Shown here one piece after another: positions 1 through 7,306 of a DNA stretch of 64,000 nt. The notes beneath the pieces were generated by a model. That model was not told where the DNA came from and ran no database searches. It saw nothing but the letters and a program-made list of their open reading frames with translations. The DNA comes from Thiorhodovibrio frisius (GTDB lineage: Bacteria; Pseudomonadota; Gammaproteobacteria; Chromatiales; Chromatiaceae). Location: NCBI RefSeq assembly GCF_033954835.1, contig NZ_CP121471.1, positions 2,660,501 through 2,724,500 on the forward strand, read 5' to 3'. Numbering within the stretch: the stretch's first letter is position 1; every line of letters begins with the position of its first letter. A program made the position numbers and the translations under genes.

Positions 1-131
1 CGCCGGTTGCAGAATGCGTCCACCGCAAGGGGGCCTGCTCATCGCTTGCGGATGGCGATGTCGGGATGTTGGCTTGGTTCGGCATGGCAGGGCAGGTAGC
101 TGGAGCAAATCGCGGGCAAGGCAGGCGCGGC

Positions 132-407
132 CTATGCGGATTTCTTGGACAGGTTCAGCACCCGGTCGCACTCAAGCTCGCTGTAAATGACGTATTCCTT
201 GAGTTCGCGCCTGAGGGCGCGAATATGGGTTTGGATCAGAATGGCCGCAGATTTGGACTCGACCAAACGGCACCAAGGCACCGACTTGACCGTCCGATGA
301 CGCAAGTAATCGGAACCTTCGCGCACATCCGTGATGTTTTGCGTCACGCCGGCAAAATAGGAATTATCCGTACATTCGGCAATATAAACGTACCAACCTT
401 CAGACAT
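132..407 (-). CDS. Degenerate GIY-YIG-like small protein
   Basis: The 91-residue product opens with YVYIAECTDNSYFAGVTQN, which resembles the start of UPF0213/GIY-YIG nuclease-fold proteins (usual pattern VYI...YTGIT). The second core motif reads FAG instead of YTG or YIG. The position that usually carries the metal-binding Glu in the helix near residue 60 appears to be Gln (ILIQTHIRAL). Family membership is inferred from the N-terminal pattern and the length of about 90 residues. Nuclease activity is doubtful because of these substitutions. It lies at the edge of the accessory island, with no clear operon partner. Confidence 0.5.
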   Translation of the reverse strand: MSEGWYVYIAECTDNSYFAGVTQNITDVREGSDYLRHRTVKSVPWCRLVESKSAAILIQTHIRALRRELKEYVIYSELECDRVLNLSKKSA

Positions 408-708
408 CAGCGCCAGGCTCCCAGCATCGCGTTACAACAAGCATCAGGGCGGAAGATTACCACAGCACAGGGCGAAGCAAGATGATCGGTGGTAGCGGCA
501 GAGATGGATTCCCGAGCGCGAAACAACAGTTCATCAGTCGGGCTAGCAGGGACAATACGCATTGGACAGGATTCGAGCCGGGATCGATGGCTACTCGAAG
601 ATGCATTTGGACTCACTACTACTTTACGCCACTTTACATAATATAGATTATGCGCAATCCCATGTCGGGCTCAGACCAGCGCCAGGACTGGGCTTAGCGG
701 TGCTCGGC
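408..708. other. Intergenic stretch, nothing recognised
   Basis: About 300 bases separate the GIY-YIG-like gene from the TumA-like antitoxin. Several short ORFs cross it on both strands, but none has a recognisable domain or a convincing ribosome site. I see no strong hairpin or repeat. Confidence 0.4.
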
Positions 709-1053
709 CTAAGCCGCCGCGCGATACTCCATGCGCACCCGCACCGCATCGTAAGGGAGCAGCAGTTTGCCGTCCTCGGTGCGGTCGATGAGCCCGCATT
801 TGGCCAATGCCTGGGCGTCGGTATGCACGCCCTTCACATCGCGCTCCACCCGGCGCGCCAGTTCGCGCACTCCCAAGGGACCGGCGCCGGTGAGCTCCTT
901 GACGATGCGCCAGCGGTTCGGGGTCAGCATCGCCAGGAGCGCTTCTTCGCTCAGAAAGGTGAAGCGGCACCCCTGGGGCTTGCCGGTCAAGGCTGCGCGC
1001 ATGCGCTCCTTGGCCGCTGTGATGTCGGAAACATCAATGGTCAATGTGGTCAT
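709..1053 (-). CDS. tumA: TumA-like antitoxin, helix-turn-helix DNA-binding protein
   Basis: This 114-residue protein has a central winged-helix region (roughly residues 45-95: TPNRWRIVKELTGAGPLGVR, then ELARRVERDVKGVHTDAQAL). It resembles the HVO_A0114/MarR-like antitoxins that pair with TumE toxins. The start at 1053 (MTTLTID) is chosen because it lies 2 bp after the TumE stop codon. An in-frame ATG at 1068 would overlap the toxin gene. The toxin-first order implies one transcript from the promoter before tumE. By family analogy the protein should neutralise TumE and repress the shared promoter. I infer the pairing from sequence resemblance and adjacency. Confidence 0.72.
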   Translation of the reverse strand: MTTLTIDVSDITAAKERMRAALTGKPQGCRFTFLSEEALLAMLTPNRWRIVKELTGAGPLGVRELARRVERDVKGVHTDAQALAKCGLIDRTEDGKLLLPYDAVRVRMEYRAAA

Positions 1054-1055
1054 GG

Positions 1056-1337
1056 TTAGGCTGCCCATTGGCTGACATCCGTCCAGAAATCCTCGATGAG
1101 CTGATCGATTCCTTGAAACCGATACGGCGCTTCCAGCGCGCCAAGATGTTTGTGGTCGCCCTTGCCCGCCTCATTGTCGTAGCGCAGCACACAGACCTCG
1201 TCGATCACCAGCGCGAGACGGTACTTGAAGCAGTGCTCGCTGCCAGCCATCGCCGCGGGCAGCGACCAGATCAGCAGCTCGACGAAGCGGCGCTCATCCA
1301 GGCTGATGCGTTCGCGTTGGAGTAACGTCGCCGGCAT
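1056..1337 (-). CDS. tumE: TumE-family toxin (DUF6516)
   Basis: The 93-residue product carries the typical run of this toxin family: ISLDERRFVELLIWSLP, then YRLALVIDEVCVLRYDNE and AGKGDHKHLG, ending with a C-terminal FxDFWxDV segment. The family comprises small toxins of type II modules, often carried by Tn3-type transposons, that act in the cytoplasm. The target is not evident from sequence. It is the first gene of a two-gene unit with the HTH antitoxin just downstream. The ATG at 1337 sits only about 5 bp from a -10-like element, so the transcript may be leaderless. The length is normal, with no sign of decay. Confidence 0.78.
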   Translation of the reverse strand: MPATLLQRERISLDERRFVELLIWSLPAAMAGSEHCFKYRLALVIDEVCVLRYDNEAGKGDHKHLGALEAPYRFQGIDQLIEDFWTDVSQWAA

Positions 1338-1341
1338 GTTG

Positions 1342-1372
1342 TTATTACGCCAACACTTAGTCGTGTTGTCAA
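1342..1372 (-). promoter_or_regulatory. Putative tumEA promoter with embedded operator palindrome
   Basis: On the minus strand a perfect TTGACA (1367-1372) is followed 17-19 bp later by CGTAAT/TAATAA (1342-1349). The palindrome CAACAC-N6-GTGTTG (1351-1368) fills the spacer and overlaps the -35 box. This is where a TA autorepressor would be expected to bind. The -10 element almost touches the tumE ATG, which suggests a leaderless mRNA. Confidence 0.55.
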
Positions 1373-1494
1373 GTAAACAACGAAATGACCCGATGCGTCA
1401 CTGGAACCCAACCCGGCAGTCCCACAGCCGGCTTGGTGATGGGCATTCATGGGACGAGTCTAAACCGAAACCACATGGGGCTTCCGCAAGTTTT

Positions 1495-1592
1495 GGGCCG
1501 GGCGCCGGTCGCGGGGGACGCCGTGGATACTTCCCTGTAGGCTTGACGACAGCCTCCCTGCTGTCGACAGCCCCGCGCCTGGCGCCTGGCTC
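1495..1592. repeat. GC-rich interspersed palindromic repeat, variant member
   Basis: The outer arms (GGGCCGGGCGCCGGTCGCGG at 1495 and its imperfect complement ending at 1592) enclose GACGCCGTGGATAC and CTGTAGGCTT. They also enclose an inner hairpin GACGACAG/CTGTCGAC. The core words recur, with divergence, at 57412-57524 and partly at 43577-43693. The role is unknown. Confidence 0.5.
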
Positions 1593-1756
1593 AAAATCGA
1601 TAACCTGTTTGCGCTGGGTATCGCCGATCCGCCCGTTCGGGTGGAAAGGACTGACCGGGTGCTGCTGGGCGCCGGACTGTCTCGATGGGTGAATGGGGAA
1701 CGCAATCGCGCTTCCTTGGCGCGCGGCTGATGTCGGGCTTGGCGCGGAGCGGTCGG

Positions 1757-2079
1757 GCTCGGCGGCGGCGATGCGGTCTTTGTCATGGGGGCTGGAGGGA
1801 CGCGGTGCCTGCCCTGCCCTTGCCCCGGTTGCGTGCAATGCCGAGGCGCCGCGGGGCATCTCGGTCGGTCGTGTTGGCGCGCGGTATCGCCGTGTTGGGC
1901 GAGCGAGAGCGAGCACTAGGCGATCAGAGGCGCTGGCACGGGCCGAGGTTGCCCCGAGAAGTCGCCGCGTCGAGGCGTCGGCCAGGACGGCCGCCCCCTG
2001 GACGGCTTGCGCTAGCGCCGTGGGCGCGGCTGGCGTGGGCGTGGGTGGGTGGCTCGACGGCTGGCTTGTGCCGTGGGCG
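1757..2079 (-). repeat. Conserved GC-rich block, copy A
   Basis: About 320 bp directly downstream of secreted-coil gene A. It is nearly identical to 3190-3506, and its right two-thirds match 11348-11570. Open frames on both strands (for example around ARGIAVLGERERALGD on plus) show no recognisable domain and differ in length between copies through small indels. I therefore read it as non-coding, possibly a recombination or 3'-UTR element. Confidence 0.65.
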
Positions 2080-2487
2080 TTAGTCGTCGCCGGTTTCGCC
2101 GCCTAGGATCCGAATCATTTCTTCGAGTTTTTCGTTCTCTCTCTCGAGTCGCTCGCGCTCTCTCCGGATTGCCTCGGTCTCTCCCCGGATTGCCTCGATT
2201 CGTCTCTCGATTGCCTCGGTCTCTCTCCGGTTTGCCTCGATTCGTCTCTCGATTGCCTCGGTCTCTCTCCGGTTTGCCTCGGTCTCTCTCTCGATTGCCT
2301 CGATTTCTTTGTCGTCTACGCAGACAACTTCCGCATATCCATTGATTTTTCCATTATTATCGAGGTCGCATTCACCTGCGAAGTCACTGTCTTCGGCGGC
2401 GCTTGCACTCGCCAGGCTCAACGAAAAAGCGAGAGCGACGATTCCAGAAAAGATCAGTTTATGTCGTGCGTTACAAAGTCCCATCAT
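2080..2487 (-). CDS. Secreted heptad-repeat protein with EF-hand-like loop, copy A
   Basis: I do not recognise a named family. The 135-residue product has a signal peptide (about residues 1-30, ending ASASA-A). Next comes a short domain, ECDLDNNGKINGYAEVVC, in which two Cys flank an EF-hand-like Dx[DN]xNG loop. Then follow about seven 7-residue repeats of the ETEANRR/ETEAIER type and the tail ERERLERENEKLEE...GGETGDD. The repeats (21-bp units in DNA) predict a highly charged helix or coiled coil in the periplasm or outside the cell. The start at 2487, with a second ATG at 2484, follows a GAGG sequence. It lies between a short upstream ORF and the conserved GC-rich block. Calcium binding is inference. 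Confidence 0.75.
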   Translation of the reverse strand: MMGLCNARHKLIFSGIVALAFSLSLASASAAEDSDFAGECDLDNNGKINGYAEVVCVDDKEIEAIERETEANRRETEAIERRIEANRRETEAIERRIEAIRGETEAIRRERERLERENEKLEEMIRILGGETGDD

Positions 2488-2558
2488 GATGCCTCGTGAC
2501 TGTTGAGTCTTCACCTGATTGCCGTTTGTTCTCTGCCGCGCGCTCACTCGCGCGTCCT

Positions 2559-2696
2559 TTAAAGATCAAGCGCTTCTTTCTGCCGCTCCAGGCCGCGAAT
2601 TTGGCGAATCAATCGGAACTTTTCCTTCAGACCAAGAACGAAGTCAATCACGGCTTCGCGGTCTTCGTCATCGGCGCGCCAGTGCGCGGCACCCAA
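2559..2696 (-). CDS. Short conserved ORF upstream of secreted-coil gene A
   Basis: An open frame of about 45 codons from a possible TTG start encodes GAAHWRADDEDREAVIDFVL followed by a charged helix ending RGLERQKEALDL. The same peptide precedes the secreted-coil gene in copies B and C, with an internal stop in copy C. It could be a small partner gene, or the C-terminal scrap of a larger gene duplicated with the cassette. No ribosome site is evident at the TTG and no family is recognised. Confidence 0.4.
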   Translation of the reverse strand: MGAAHWRADDEDREAVIDFVLGLKEKFRLIRQIRGLERQKEALDL

Positions 2697-2705
2697 GGCG
2701 CCGAT

Positions 2706-2936
2706 TTAGAACTTGCTCGCACTGCGCTCGGCGATGCGGACCAGGGCTCGCAGGGCCTCGTTGACGGCAGCGCTATCGGGGAATGCCGCGAGTAAATCAG
2801 GGTCGATGCGGACGATGTTGGAGCCTTCGGCCATTCTCGCCGCGTACTTTCCGCGCTCAAAACCGGCGGGGAAATCCTCACGACGATATTCCGCACGCAA
2901 GTCGTCTGCTTGGTCGTTGTCGTCAGCCATGTTCAT
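2706..2936 (-). CDS. Small antitoxin-like hypothetical protein
   Basis: The 76-residue product has the layout of a common bacterial family of small acidic proteins: DLRAEYRREDFPAGFERGKY, then NIVRIDPDLLAAFPDSAAVN and EALRALVRIAE. I recall similar proteins beside toxin genes, but I know no defined biochemical role. The ATG at 2936 (MNMADD) is preferred because AAAGG lies 8 bp upstream. It stops about 10 bp before the short cassette ORF, so they may be co-transcribed. No intact toxin partner is adjacent, only a peptide remnant upstream at 3029-3120. The antitoxin label is tentative. Confidence 0.5.
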   Translation of the reverse strand: MNMADDNDQADDLRAEYRREDFPAGFERGKYAARMAEGSNIVRIDPDLLAAFPDSAAVNEALRALVRIAERSASKF

Positions 2937-2996
2937 AGAGTTGCCTTTCAGATCGGGTCGCCGGCCTGGCACTAGGTTGAATAACCGTGCCGGCAA

Positions 2997-3189
2997 TCAA
3001 GATAACGGTGTATTGCACTTTTTTCACCTCAGTCTTCGAGTCCAGCTTGTTTCAAGGCATGGCGCGCAGTGCCAGGGGGAACGCGGAATTTCCACCCCTT
3101 GCGCTGCTGATCGTCCTTAGGTGAGCTTGGCGCGCAACTGGGGCTTCTTTCCAGGGGCTGTCGCGGTCGCTCGCGGCGGCGGTCTCGGC
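2997..3189. other. Debris between accessory units
   Basis: On the minus strand, 3029 to about 3120 reads ...DDQQRKGWKFRVPPGTARHA followed by LKQAGLED-stop. This looks like the C-terminal end of a lost protein, but I cannot name it. The right part (3145-3189) also matches 13938-13990 and so belongs to the repeated block region. Confidence 0.3.
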
Positions 3190-3506
3190 GGCGGCGATGC
3201 GGTCTTTGTCATGGGGGCTGGAGGGACGCGGTGCCTGCCCTGCCCTTGCCCCGGTTGCGTGCAATGCCGAGGCGCCGCGGGGCATCTCGGTCGGTCGTGT
3301 TGGCGCGCGGTATCGCCGTGTTGGGCGAGCGAGAGCGAGCACTAGGCGATCAGAGGCGCTGGCACGGTGCCGAGGTTGCCCCGAGAAGTCGCCGCGTCGA
3401 GGCGTCGGCCGGGACGGCCGCCCCCTGGACGGCTTGCGCTAGCGCCGTGGGCGCGGCTGGCGTGGGCGTGGGTGGGTGGCTCGACGGCTGGCTTGTGCCG
3501 TGGGCG
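3190..3506 (-). repeat. Conserved GC-rich block, copy B
   Basis: Nearly identical to copy A (1757-2079) apart from a few indels and substitutions. It again follows directly on the stop codon of a secreted-coil gene, here the interrupted copy B. The identity continues into the 3' part of that gene, so block plus gene 3' end were duplicated together. Confidence 0.65.
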
Positions 3507-3756
3507 TTAGTCGTCGCCGGTTTCGCCGCCTAGGATCCGAATCATTTCTTCGAGTTTTTCGTTCTCTCTCTCGAGTCGCTCGCGCTCTCCCCGGATTGCC
3601 TCGGTCTCTCCCCGGATTGCCTCGATTCGTCTCTCGATTGCCTCGGTCTCTCTCCGGTTTGCCTCGGTCTCTTATAGTGGCCCCCAATTTTAGGACACTA
3701 AATTAAGTTAGTTTTGCCTCATCTGATAGAGACGTAGAAAGACCCGGAGAGAGCAG

Positions 3757-4050
3757 ATGAGCGAGAGACAACGCAAGACCTTCAGTGCCGTCTTCAAGGC
3801 CAAAGTCGGCTTAGAAGCGGTACGCGGAATGAAGACGACCAACGAGATTGCGCAGGATCACGGGGTTCATCCGGTCCAAGTAGGCCAGTGGAAGAAAGCC
3901 ATCGTGGAGGACGCCAGCAAGCTGTTTGAAGGCCGGCGTGGGCGCAAGAAAGCGGGCGGTAGTGGCGACGAAGAGCGTCTCTACAGCGAGATTGGGCGGC
4001 TGAAAATGGAGCTGGACTGGTTGAAAAAAAAGTCCGGTTTGAGCCTGTGA
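3757..4050 (+). CDS. IS3-family transposase OrfA
   Basis: The 97-residue protein has an N-terminal helix-turn-helix (about residues 8-55: FSAVFKAKVGLEAVRG, EIAQDHGVHPVQVGQWKK) and a C-terminal leucine-zipper-like helix (RLYSEIGRLKMELDWLKKK). It binds the IS ends and forms part of the transposase. A run of eight A near 4024-4031 lies just before the stop. This fits the programmed -1 frameshift that yields the OrfAB fusion in this family. The gene ends inside the start of orfB. Confidence 0.92.
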   Translation: MSERQRKTFSAVFKAKVGLEAVRGMKTTNEIAQDHGVHPVQVGQWKKAIVEDASKLFEGRRGRKKAGGSGDEERLYSEIGRLKMELDWLKKKSGLSL

Positions 4051-5039
4051 GCGTGCGTCGCGGGTGGATCGACATGGGCGGCCTTGATGCGGTCGGGTTA
4101 GCGGTCAGCCGCCAATGTGCGCTTGCGGGCGTTCATCGCTCTGGAGTGTATGCGCACCAGCATGATCGTCGCGTCGAGCCCAGCGAACTGGATCAGAAGT
4201 TGTTGCGGCTGATTGATGCGGAATACACCAAGAGACCATTTTATGGGAGTCGACGCATGGTCGTGATGCTACGCGCACAAGGCCATGCGGTCAGTCGCAA
4301 ACGCGTGCAGCGTCTCATGGGTGTTCTGGGATTAGCCGGCATGTTGCCTGGACCTCATACCAGCAAGCCGCATCCCGAGCACAAGATCTATCCCTACTTG
4401 TTGCGTGGGCTGGCCATTGTGCGGCCCAACCAAGTCTGGAGCAGTGACATCACCTACGTGAAATTGGCACACGGGTTTGCCTACCTGGTTGCCATCATCG
4501 ACTGGTACTCGCGACGGGTGCTTGCCTGGAGACTGTCGAACACGATGGAAACCGGTTTTTGCATCGACTGTCTAGAGGATGCGCTCCGCCACCATGGCAC
4601 GCCGGAGATCTTCAACACCGACCAAGGAGCACAGTTTACCAGCCTCGCCTTCACGCAGGTATTGCATGACGCGGATGTGGCCATCAGCATGGACGGGCGC
4701 GGCAGGGCTTTGGATAACGTCTTCGTCGAGCGTCTGTGGCGCAGTGTCAAATGGGAGGACATCTACCCCAAGGGCTATGAGACGCTCTCAGAGCTGTTCA
4801 TGGGGCTGTCGGCGTATTTCCCCTTCTACAACAGCCAACGCCCCCACCAGGGGCTCGGCTACCGAACGCCGGACGATGTTCATCGTCGAGGAGAAGGCGG
4901 CGGTGTCGTGGTCGCCAACCACTTTGGCGATCGCCCGCCAGCGGACTCGTCGGCTGCGCTACGCTCCGCCGACGAGTCCGCTGGCGAAGACCTGCGGCAG
5001 CGCCAATCCGCTGCGACTGAACTGGGCGCGCTAACTTAA
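4047..5039 (+). CDS. IS3-family transposase OrfB, DDE catalytic subunit
   Basis: The 330-residue product has the HTH_21-like region (YTKRPFYGSRRM) and an rve integrase core. In the core I see the first Asp in WSSDITYV, the second in FNTDQGAQFTS and the catalytic Glu in DNVFVERLWRSVKWEDIY, with the terminal NSQRPHQGLGYRTP motif. The frame is -1 relative to orfA. A GTG at 4047 overlaps the orfA stop, so it may be made by frameshift or by coupled initiation. The C-terminal tail beyond residue 285 is unusual in composition and overlaps an internal palindrome near 4940-4985. Confidence 0.92.
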   Translation: MSVRRGWIDMGGLDAVGLAVSRQCALAGVHRSGVYAHQHDRRVEPSELDQKLLRLIDAEYTKRPFYGSRRMVVMLRAQGHAVSRKRVQRLMGVLGLAGMLPGPHTSKPHPEHKIYPYLLRGLAIVRPNQVWSSDITYVKLAHGFAYLVAIIDWYSRRVLAWRLSNTMETGFCIDCLEDALRHHGTPEIFNTDQGAQFTSLAFTQVLHDADVAISMDGRGRALDNVFVERLWRSVKWEDIYPKGYETLSELFMGLSAYFPFYNSQRPHQGLGYRTPDDVHRRGEGGGVVVANHFGDRPPADSSAALRSADESAGEDLRQRQSAATELGALT

Positions 5040-5402
5040 ATTCGGGGAAAAACTGTCCTTGACATGGGGTCCACCTCATCTCTCCGGTTTGCCTCGGTCT
5101 CTCTCCGGTTTGCCTCGGTTCGTCTCTCGATTGCCTCGATCTCTCTTAGATCCTGTTCCCTTATATTATTATTTCTACACTTTACTTCAGGATATCCATT
5201 CATTTTCCCGTTGTTATCGAAGTCACACTCCTTGTCGTAACGATCATCCTCGGCAAGACTGTTTGTCATTGAAAAAGTGATAACAGCCGCCACAGAAAAG
5301 ACGATGATTTTCTGAGCTTTAAGCAATTCCATGATAATTCCTCTTAACCGTTGACAGTCCGCCTAGGTTTCGATGTTTCGCCGGATTGCGCGGGTGCTGC
5401 CC

Positions 5403-5528
5403 TTAAAGATCAAGCGCTTCCTTCTGCCGCTCCAGGCCGCGAATTTCGCGGATCAATCGGAGCTTTTCCTTCAGACCAAAAACGAAGTCACTCACGGCTT
5501 CGCGGTCTTCGTCGGCAGCGCTGTTCAG
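5403..5528 (-). pseudogene. Short cassette ORF, copy B, cut by the IS21-family element
   Basis: The frame reads LNSAADEDREAVSDFVFGLK followed by a charged helix ending RGLERQKEALDL-stop, matching the short ORF of copies A and C. Its 5' end is lost where the IS21-family element begins at 5529. It precedes secreted-coil gene B in the same order as in the other cassettes. Confidence 0.5.
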
Positions 5529-6023
5529 TGACAATTAACTTGGCCGGTCGATGACAACTATCTTGGCCGCTTCCCAAAGCTAAGGTAGCCGACATTTTCG
5601 CAACCCAAAGGCGAGCGAATGTCGGGCAAACGACTCACAGCAGAGCAGGTCAGGTTATACATGAGCAGCAGAACGCAAGGTCGCACACAGATTCAGGCGA
5701 GTGCCAAAGTTGGCATCTCCGAGCGCAGCGGACGTCGCATTGATGGCGCCGGGACGCGCGTCACAGAGCGCAAGGAGCGGCACTGGCGAACCCGCAAGGA
5801 TCCATTTGCCGAGGTATGGGACAGCGACATTGTGCCGTTGCTGGAGCAGCAACCGCGTCTGGACGCCACCACCCTGTTTGAGGATCTCCAGGAGCGGTAT
5901 CCACAGCGGTTTGGCAATGGCAAAAAGCGCACCTTTCAGCGCCGGGTCAAAGCTTGGAAAGCGCTGCACGGCCCGGACAAGGAATGAGGTGGACCCCATG
6001 TCAAGGACAGTTTTTCCCCGAAT

Positions 6024-7016
6024 TTAAGTTAGCGCGCCCAGTTCAGTCGCAGCGGATTGGCGCTGCCGCAGGTCTTCGCCAGCGGACTCGTCGGCGGAGC
6101 GTAGCGCAGCCGACGAGTCCGCTGGCGGGCGATCGCCAAAGTGGTTGGCGACCACGACACCGCCGCCTTCTCCTCGACGATGAACATCGTCCGGCGTTCG
6201 GTAGCCGAGCCCCTGGTGGGGGCGTTGGCTGTTGTAGAAGGGGAAATACGCCGACAGCCCCATGAACAGCTCTGAGAGCGTCTCATAGCCCTTGGGGTAG
6301 ATGTCCTCCCATTTGACACTGCGCCACAGACGCTCGACGAAGACGTTATCCAAAGCCCTGCCGCGCCCGTCCATGCTGATGGCCACATCCGCGTCATGCA
6401 ATACCTGCGTGAAGGCGAGGCTGGTAAACTGTGCTCCTTGGTCGGTGTTGAAGATCTCCGGCGTGCCATGGTGGCGGAGCGCATCCTCTAGACAGTCGAT
6501 GCAAAAACCGGTTTCCATCGTGTTCGACAGTCTCCAGGCAAGCACCCGTCGCGAGTACCAGTCGATGATGGCAACCAGGTAGGCAAACCCGTGTGCCAAT
6601 TTCACGTAGGTGATGTCACTGCTCCAGACTTGGTTGGGCCGCACAATGGCCAGCCCACGCAACAAGTAGGGATAGATCTTGTGCTCGGGATGCGGCTTGC
6701 TGGTATGAGGTCCAGGCAACATGCCGGCTAATCCCAGAACACCCATGAGACGCTGCACGCGTTTGCGACTGACCGCATGGCCTTGTGCGCGTAGCATCAC
6801 GACCATGCGTCGACTCCCATAAAATGGTCTCTTGGTGTATTCCGCATCAATCAGCCGCAACAACTTCTGATCCAGTTCGCTGGGCTCGACGCGACGATCA
6901 TGCTGGTGCGCATACACTCCAGAGCGATGAACGCCCGCAAGCGCACATTGGCGGCTGACCGCTAACCCGACCGCATCAAGGCCGCCCATGTCGATCCACC
7001 CGCGACGCACGCTCAC
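6024..7016 (-). CDS. IS3-family transposase OrfB, copy 2
   Basis: Identical in protein sequence to the OrfB at 4047-5039, with the same DDE residues and the same C-terminal NSQRPHQGLGY motif. It lies in the inverted IS copy, in the -1 frame relative to its orfA, and the two overlap by 4 bp. Both ends and the coding frames of this copy are intact, so it is probably still active. Confidence 0.92.
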   Translation of the reverse strand: MSVRRGWIDMGGLDAVGLAVSRQCALAGVHRSGVYAHQHDRRVEPSELDQKLLRLIDAEYTKRPFYGSRRMVVMLRAQGHAVSRKRVQRLMGVLGLAGMLPGPHTSKPHPEHKIYPYLLRGLAIVRPNQVWSSDITYVKLAHGFAYLVAIIDWYSRRVLAWRLSNTMETGFCIDCLEDALRHHGTPEIFNTDQGAQFTSLAFTQVLHDADVAISMDGRGRALDNVFVERLWRSVKWEDIYPKGYETLSELFMGLSAYFPFYNSQRPHQGLGYRTPDDVHRRGEGGGVVVANHFGDRPPADSSAALRSADESAGEDLRQRQSAATELGALT

Positions 7017-7306
7017 AGGCTCAAACCGGACTTTTTTTTCAACCAGTCCAGCTCCATTTTCAGCCGCCCAATCTCGCTGTAGAGACGCTCTTCGTCGCCA
7101 CTACCGCCCGCTTTCTTGCGCCCACGCCGGCCTTCAAACAGCTTGCTGGCGTCCTCCACGATGGCTTTCTTCCACTGGCCTACTTGGACCGGATGAACCC
7201 CGTGATCCTGCGCAATCTCGTTGGTCGTCTTCATTCCGCGTACCGCTTCTAAGCCGACTTTGGCCTTGAAGACGGCACTGAAGGTCTTGCGTTGTCTCTC
7301 GCTCAT
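7013..7306 (-). CDS. IS3-family transposase OrfA, copy 2
   Basis: Identical to the OrfA at 3757-4050: an HTH domain followed by a zipper-like helix, with the A8 slippery run just before the stop. It is transcribed toward the interior of the IS pair. Upstream lies the left terminal repeat of the IS, which ends at 7390 within istA. Confidence 0.92.
   Translation of the reverse strand: MSERQRKTFSAVFKAKVGLEAVRGMKTTNEIAQDHGVHPVQVGQWKKAIVEDASKLFEGRRGRKKAGGSGDEERLYSEIGRLKMELDWLKKKSGLSL

Larger units (their letters stand above)
3673..5078 (+). mobile_element. IS3-family insertion sequence, copy 1
   Basis: A 1406-bp element with imperfect terminal inverted repeats (TATAGTGGCCCCCAA... left, TGAGGTGGACCCCAT... 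inverted right) and a 3-bp target duplication TCT at 3670-3672 and 5079-5081. It carries orfA and orfB in the usual -1 arrangement. It disrupts secreted-coil gene B. The encoded proteins and the element length are identical to the inverted copy at 5985-7390, so transposition was recent. Confidence 0.92.
3507..5332 (-). pseudogene. Secreted heptad-repeat protein, copy B, split by an IS3-family element
   Basis: The 5' part lies at 5082-5332 and the 3' part at 3507-3672, separated by the IS (3673-5078) and one TCT target duplication. Removing 3673-5081 restores a 138-codon in-frame gene. The start at 5332 has a strong AAGAGGAA ribosome site. The N-terminus (MELLKAQKIIVFSVAAVITF, then CDFDNNGKMNGYPEVKC) differs clearly from copies A and C, while the C-terminal heptads and downstream block match copy A. 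Recombination within the 21-bp repeats could have produced this chimera. The Cys-flanked EF-hand-like loop is kept, which suggests it matters. The 5' part alone would read into IS sequence. Confidence 0.78.

Noticed and set aside
1757-2079. GC-rich block as a retron or structured RNA gene
   Set aside because: No reverse transcriptase is present and I cannot identify a conserved stem by eye. Covariation analysis of more copies would be needed before such a call.
1685-2106. Long GC-rich plus-strand frames over block A as genes
   Set aside because: Frames on both strands are open because of the high GC content. The predicted peptides are Arg/Ala/Pro-rich without domains and change length between block copies through indels.
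2150-2310. Tandem 21-bp repeats read as a CRISPR array
   Set aside because: The units are contiguous without spacers, in frame, and encode 7-residue protein repeats. No cas genes are nearby.
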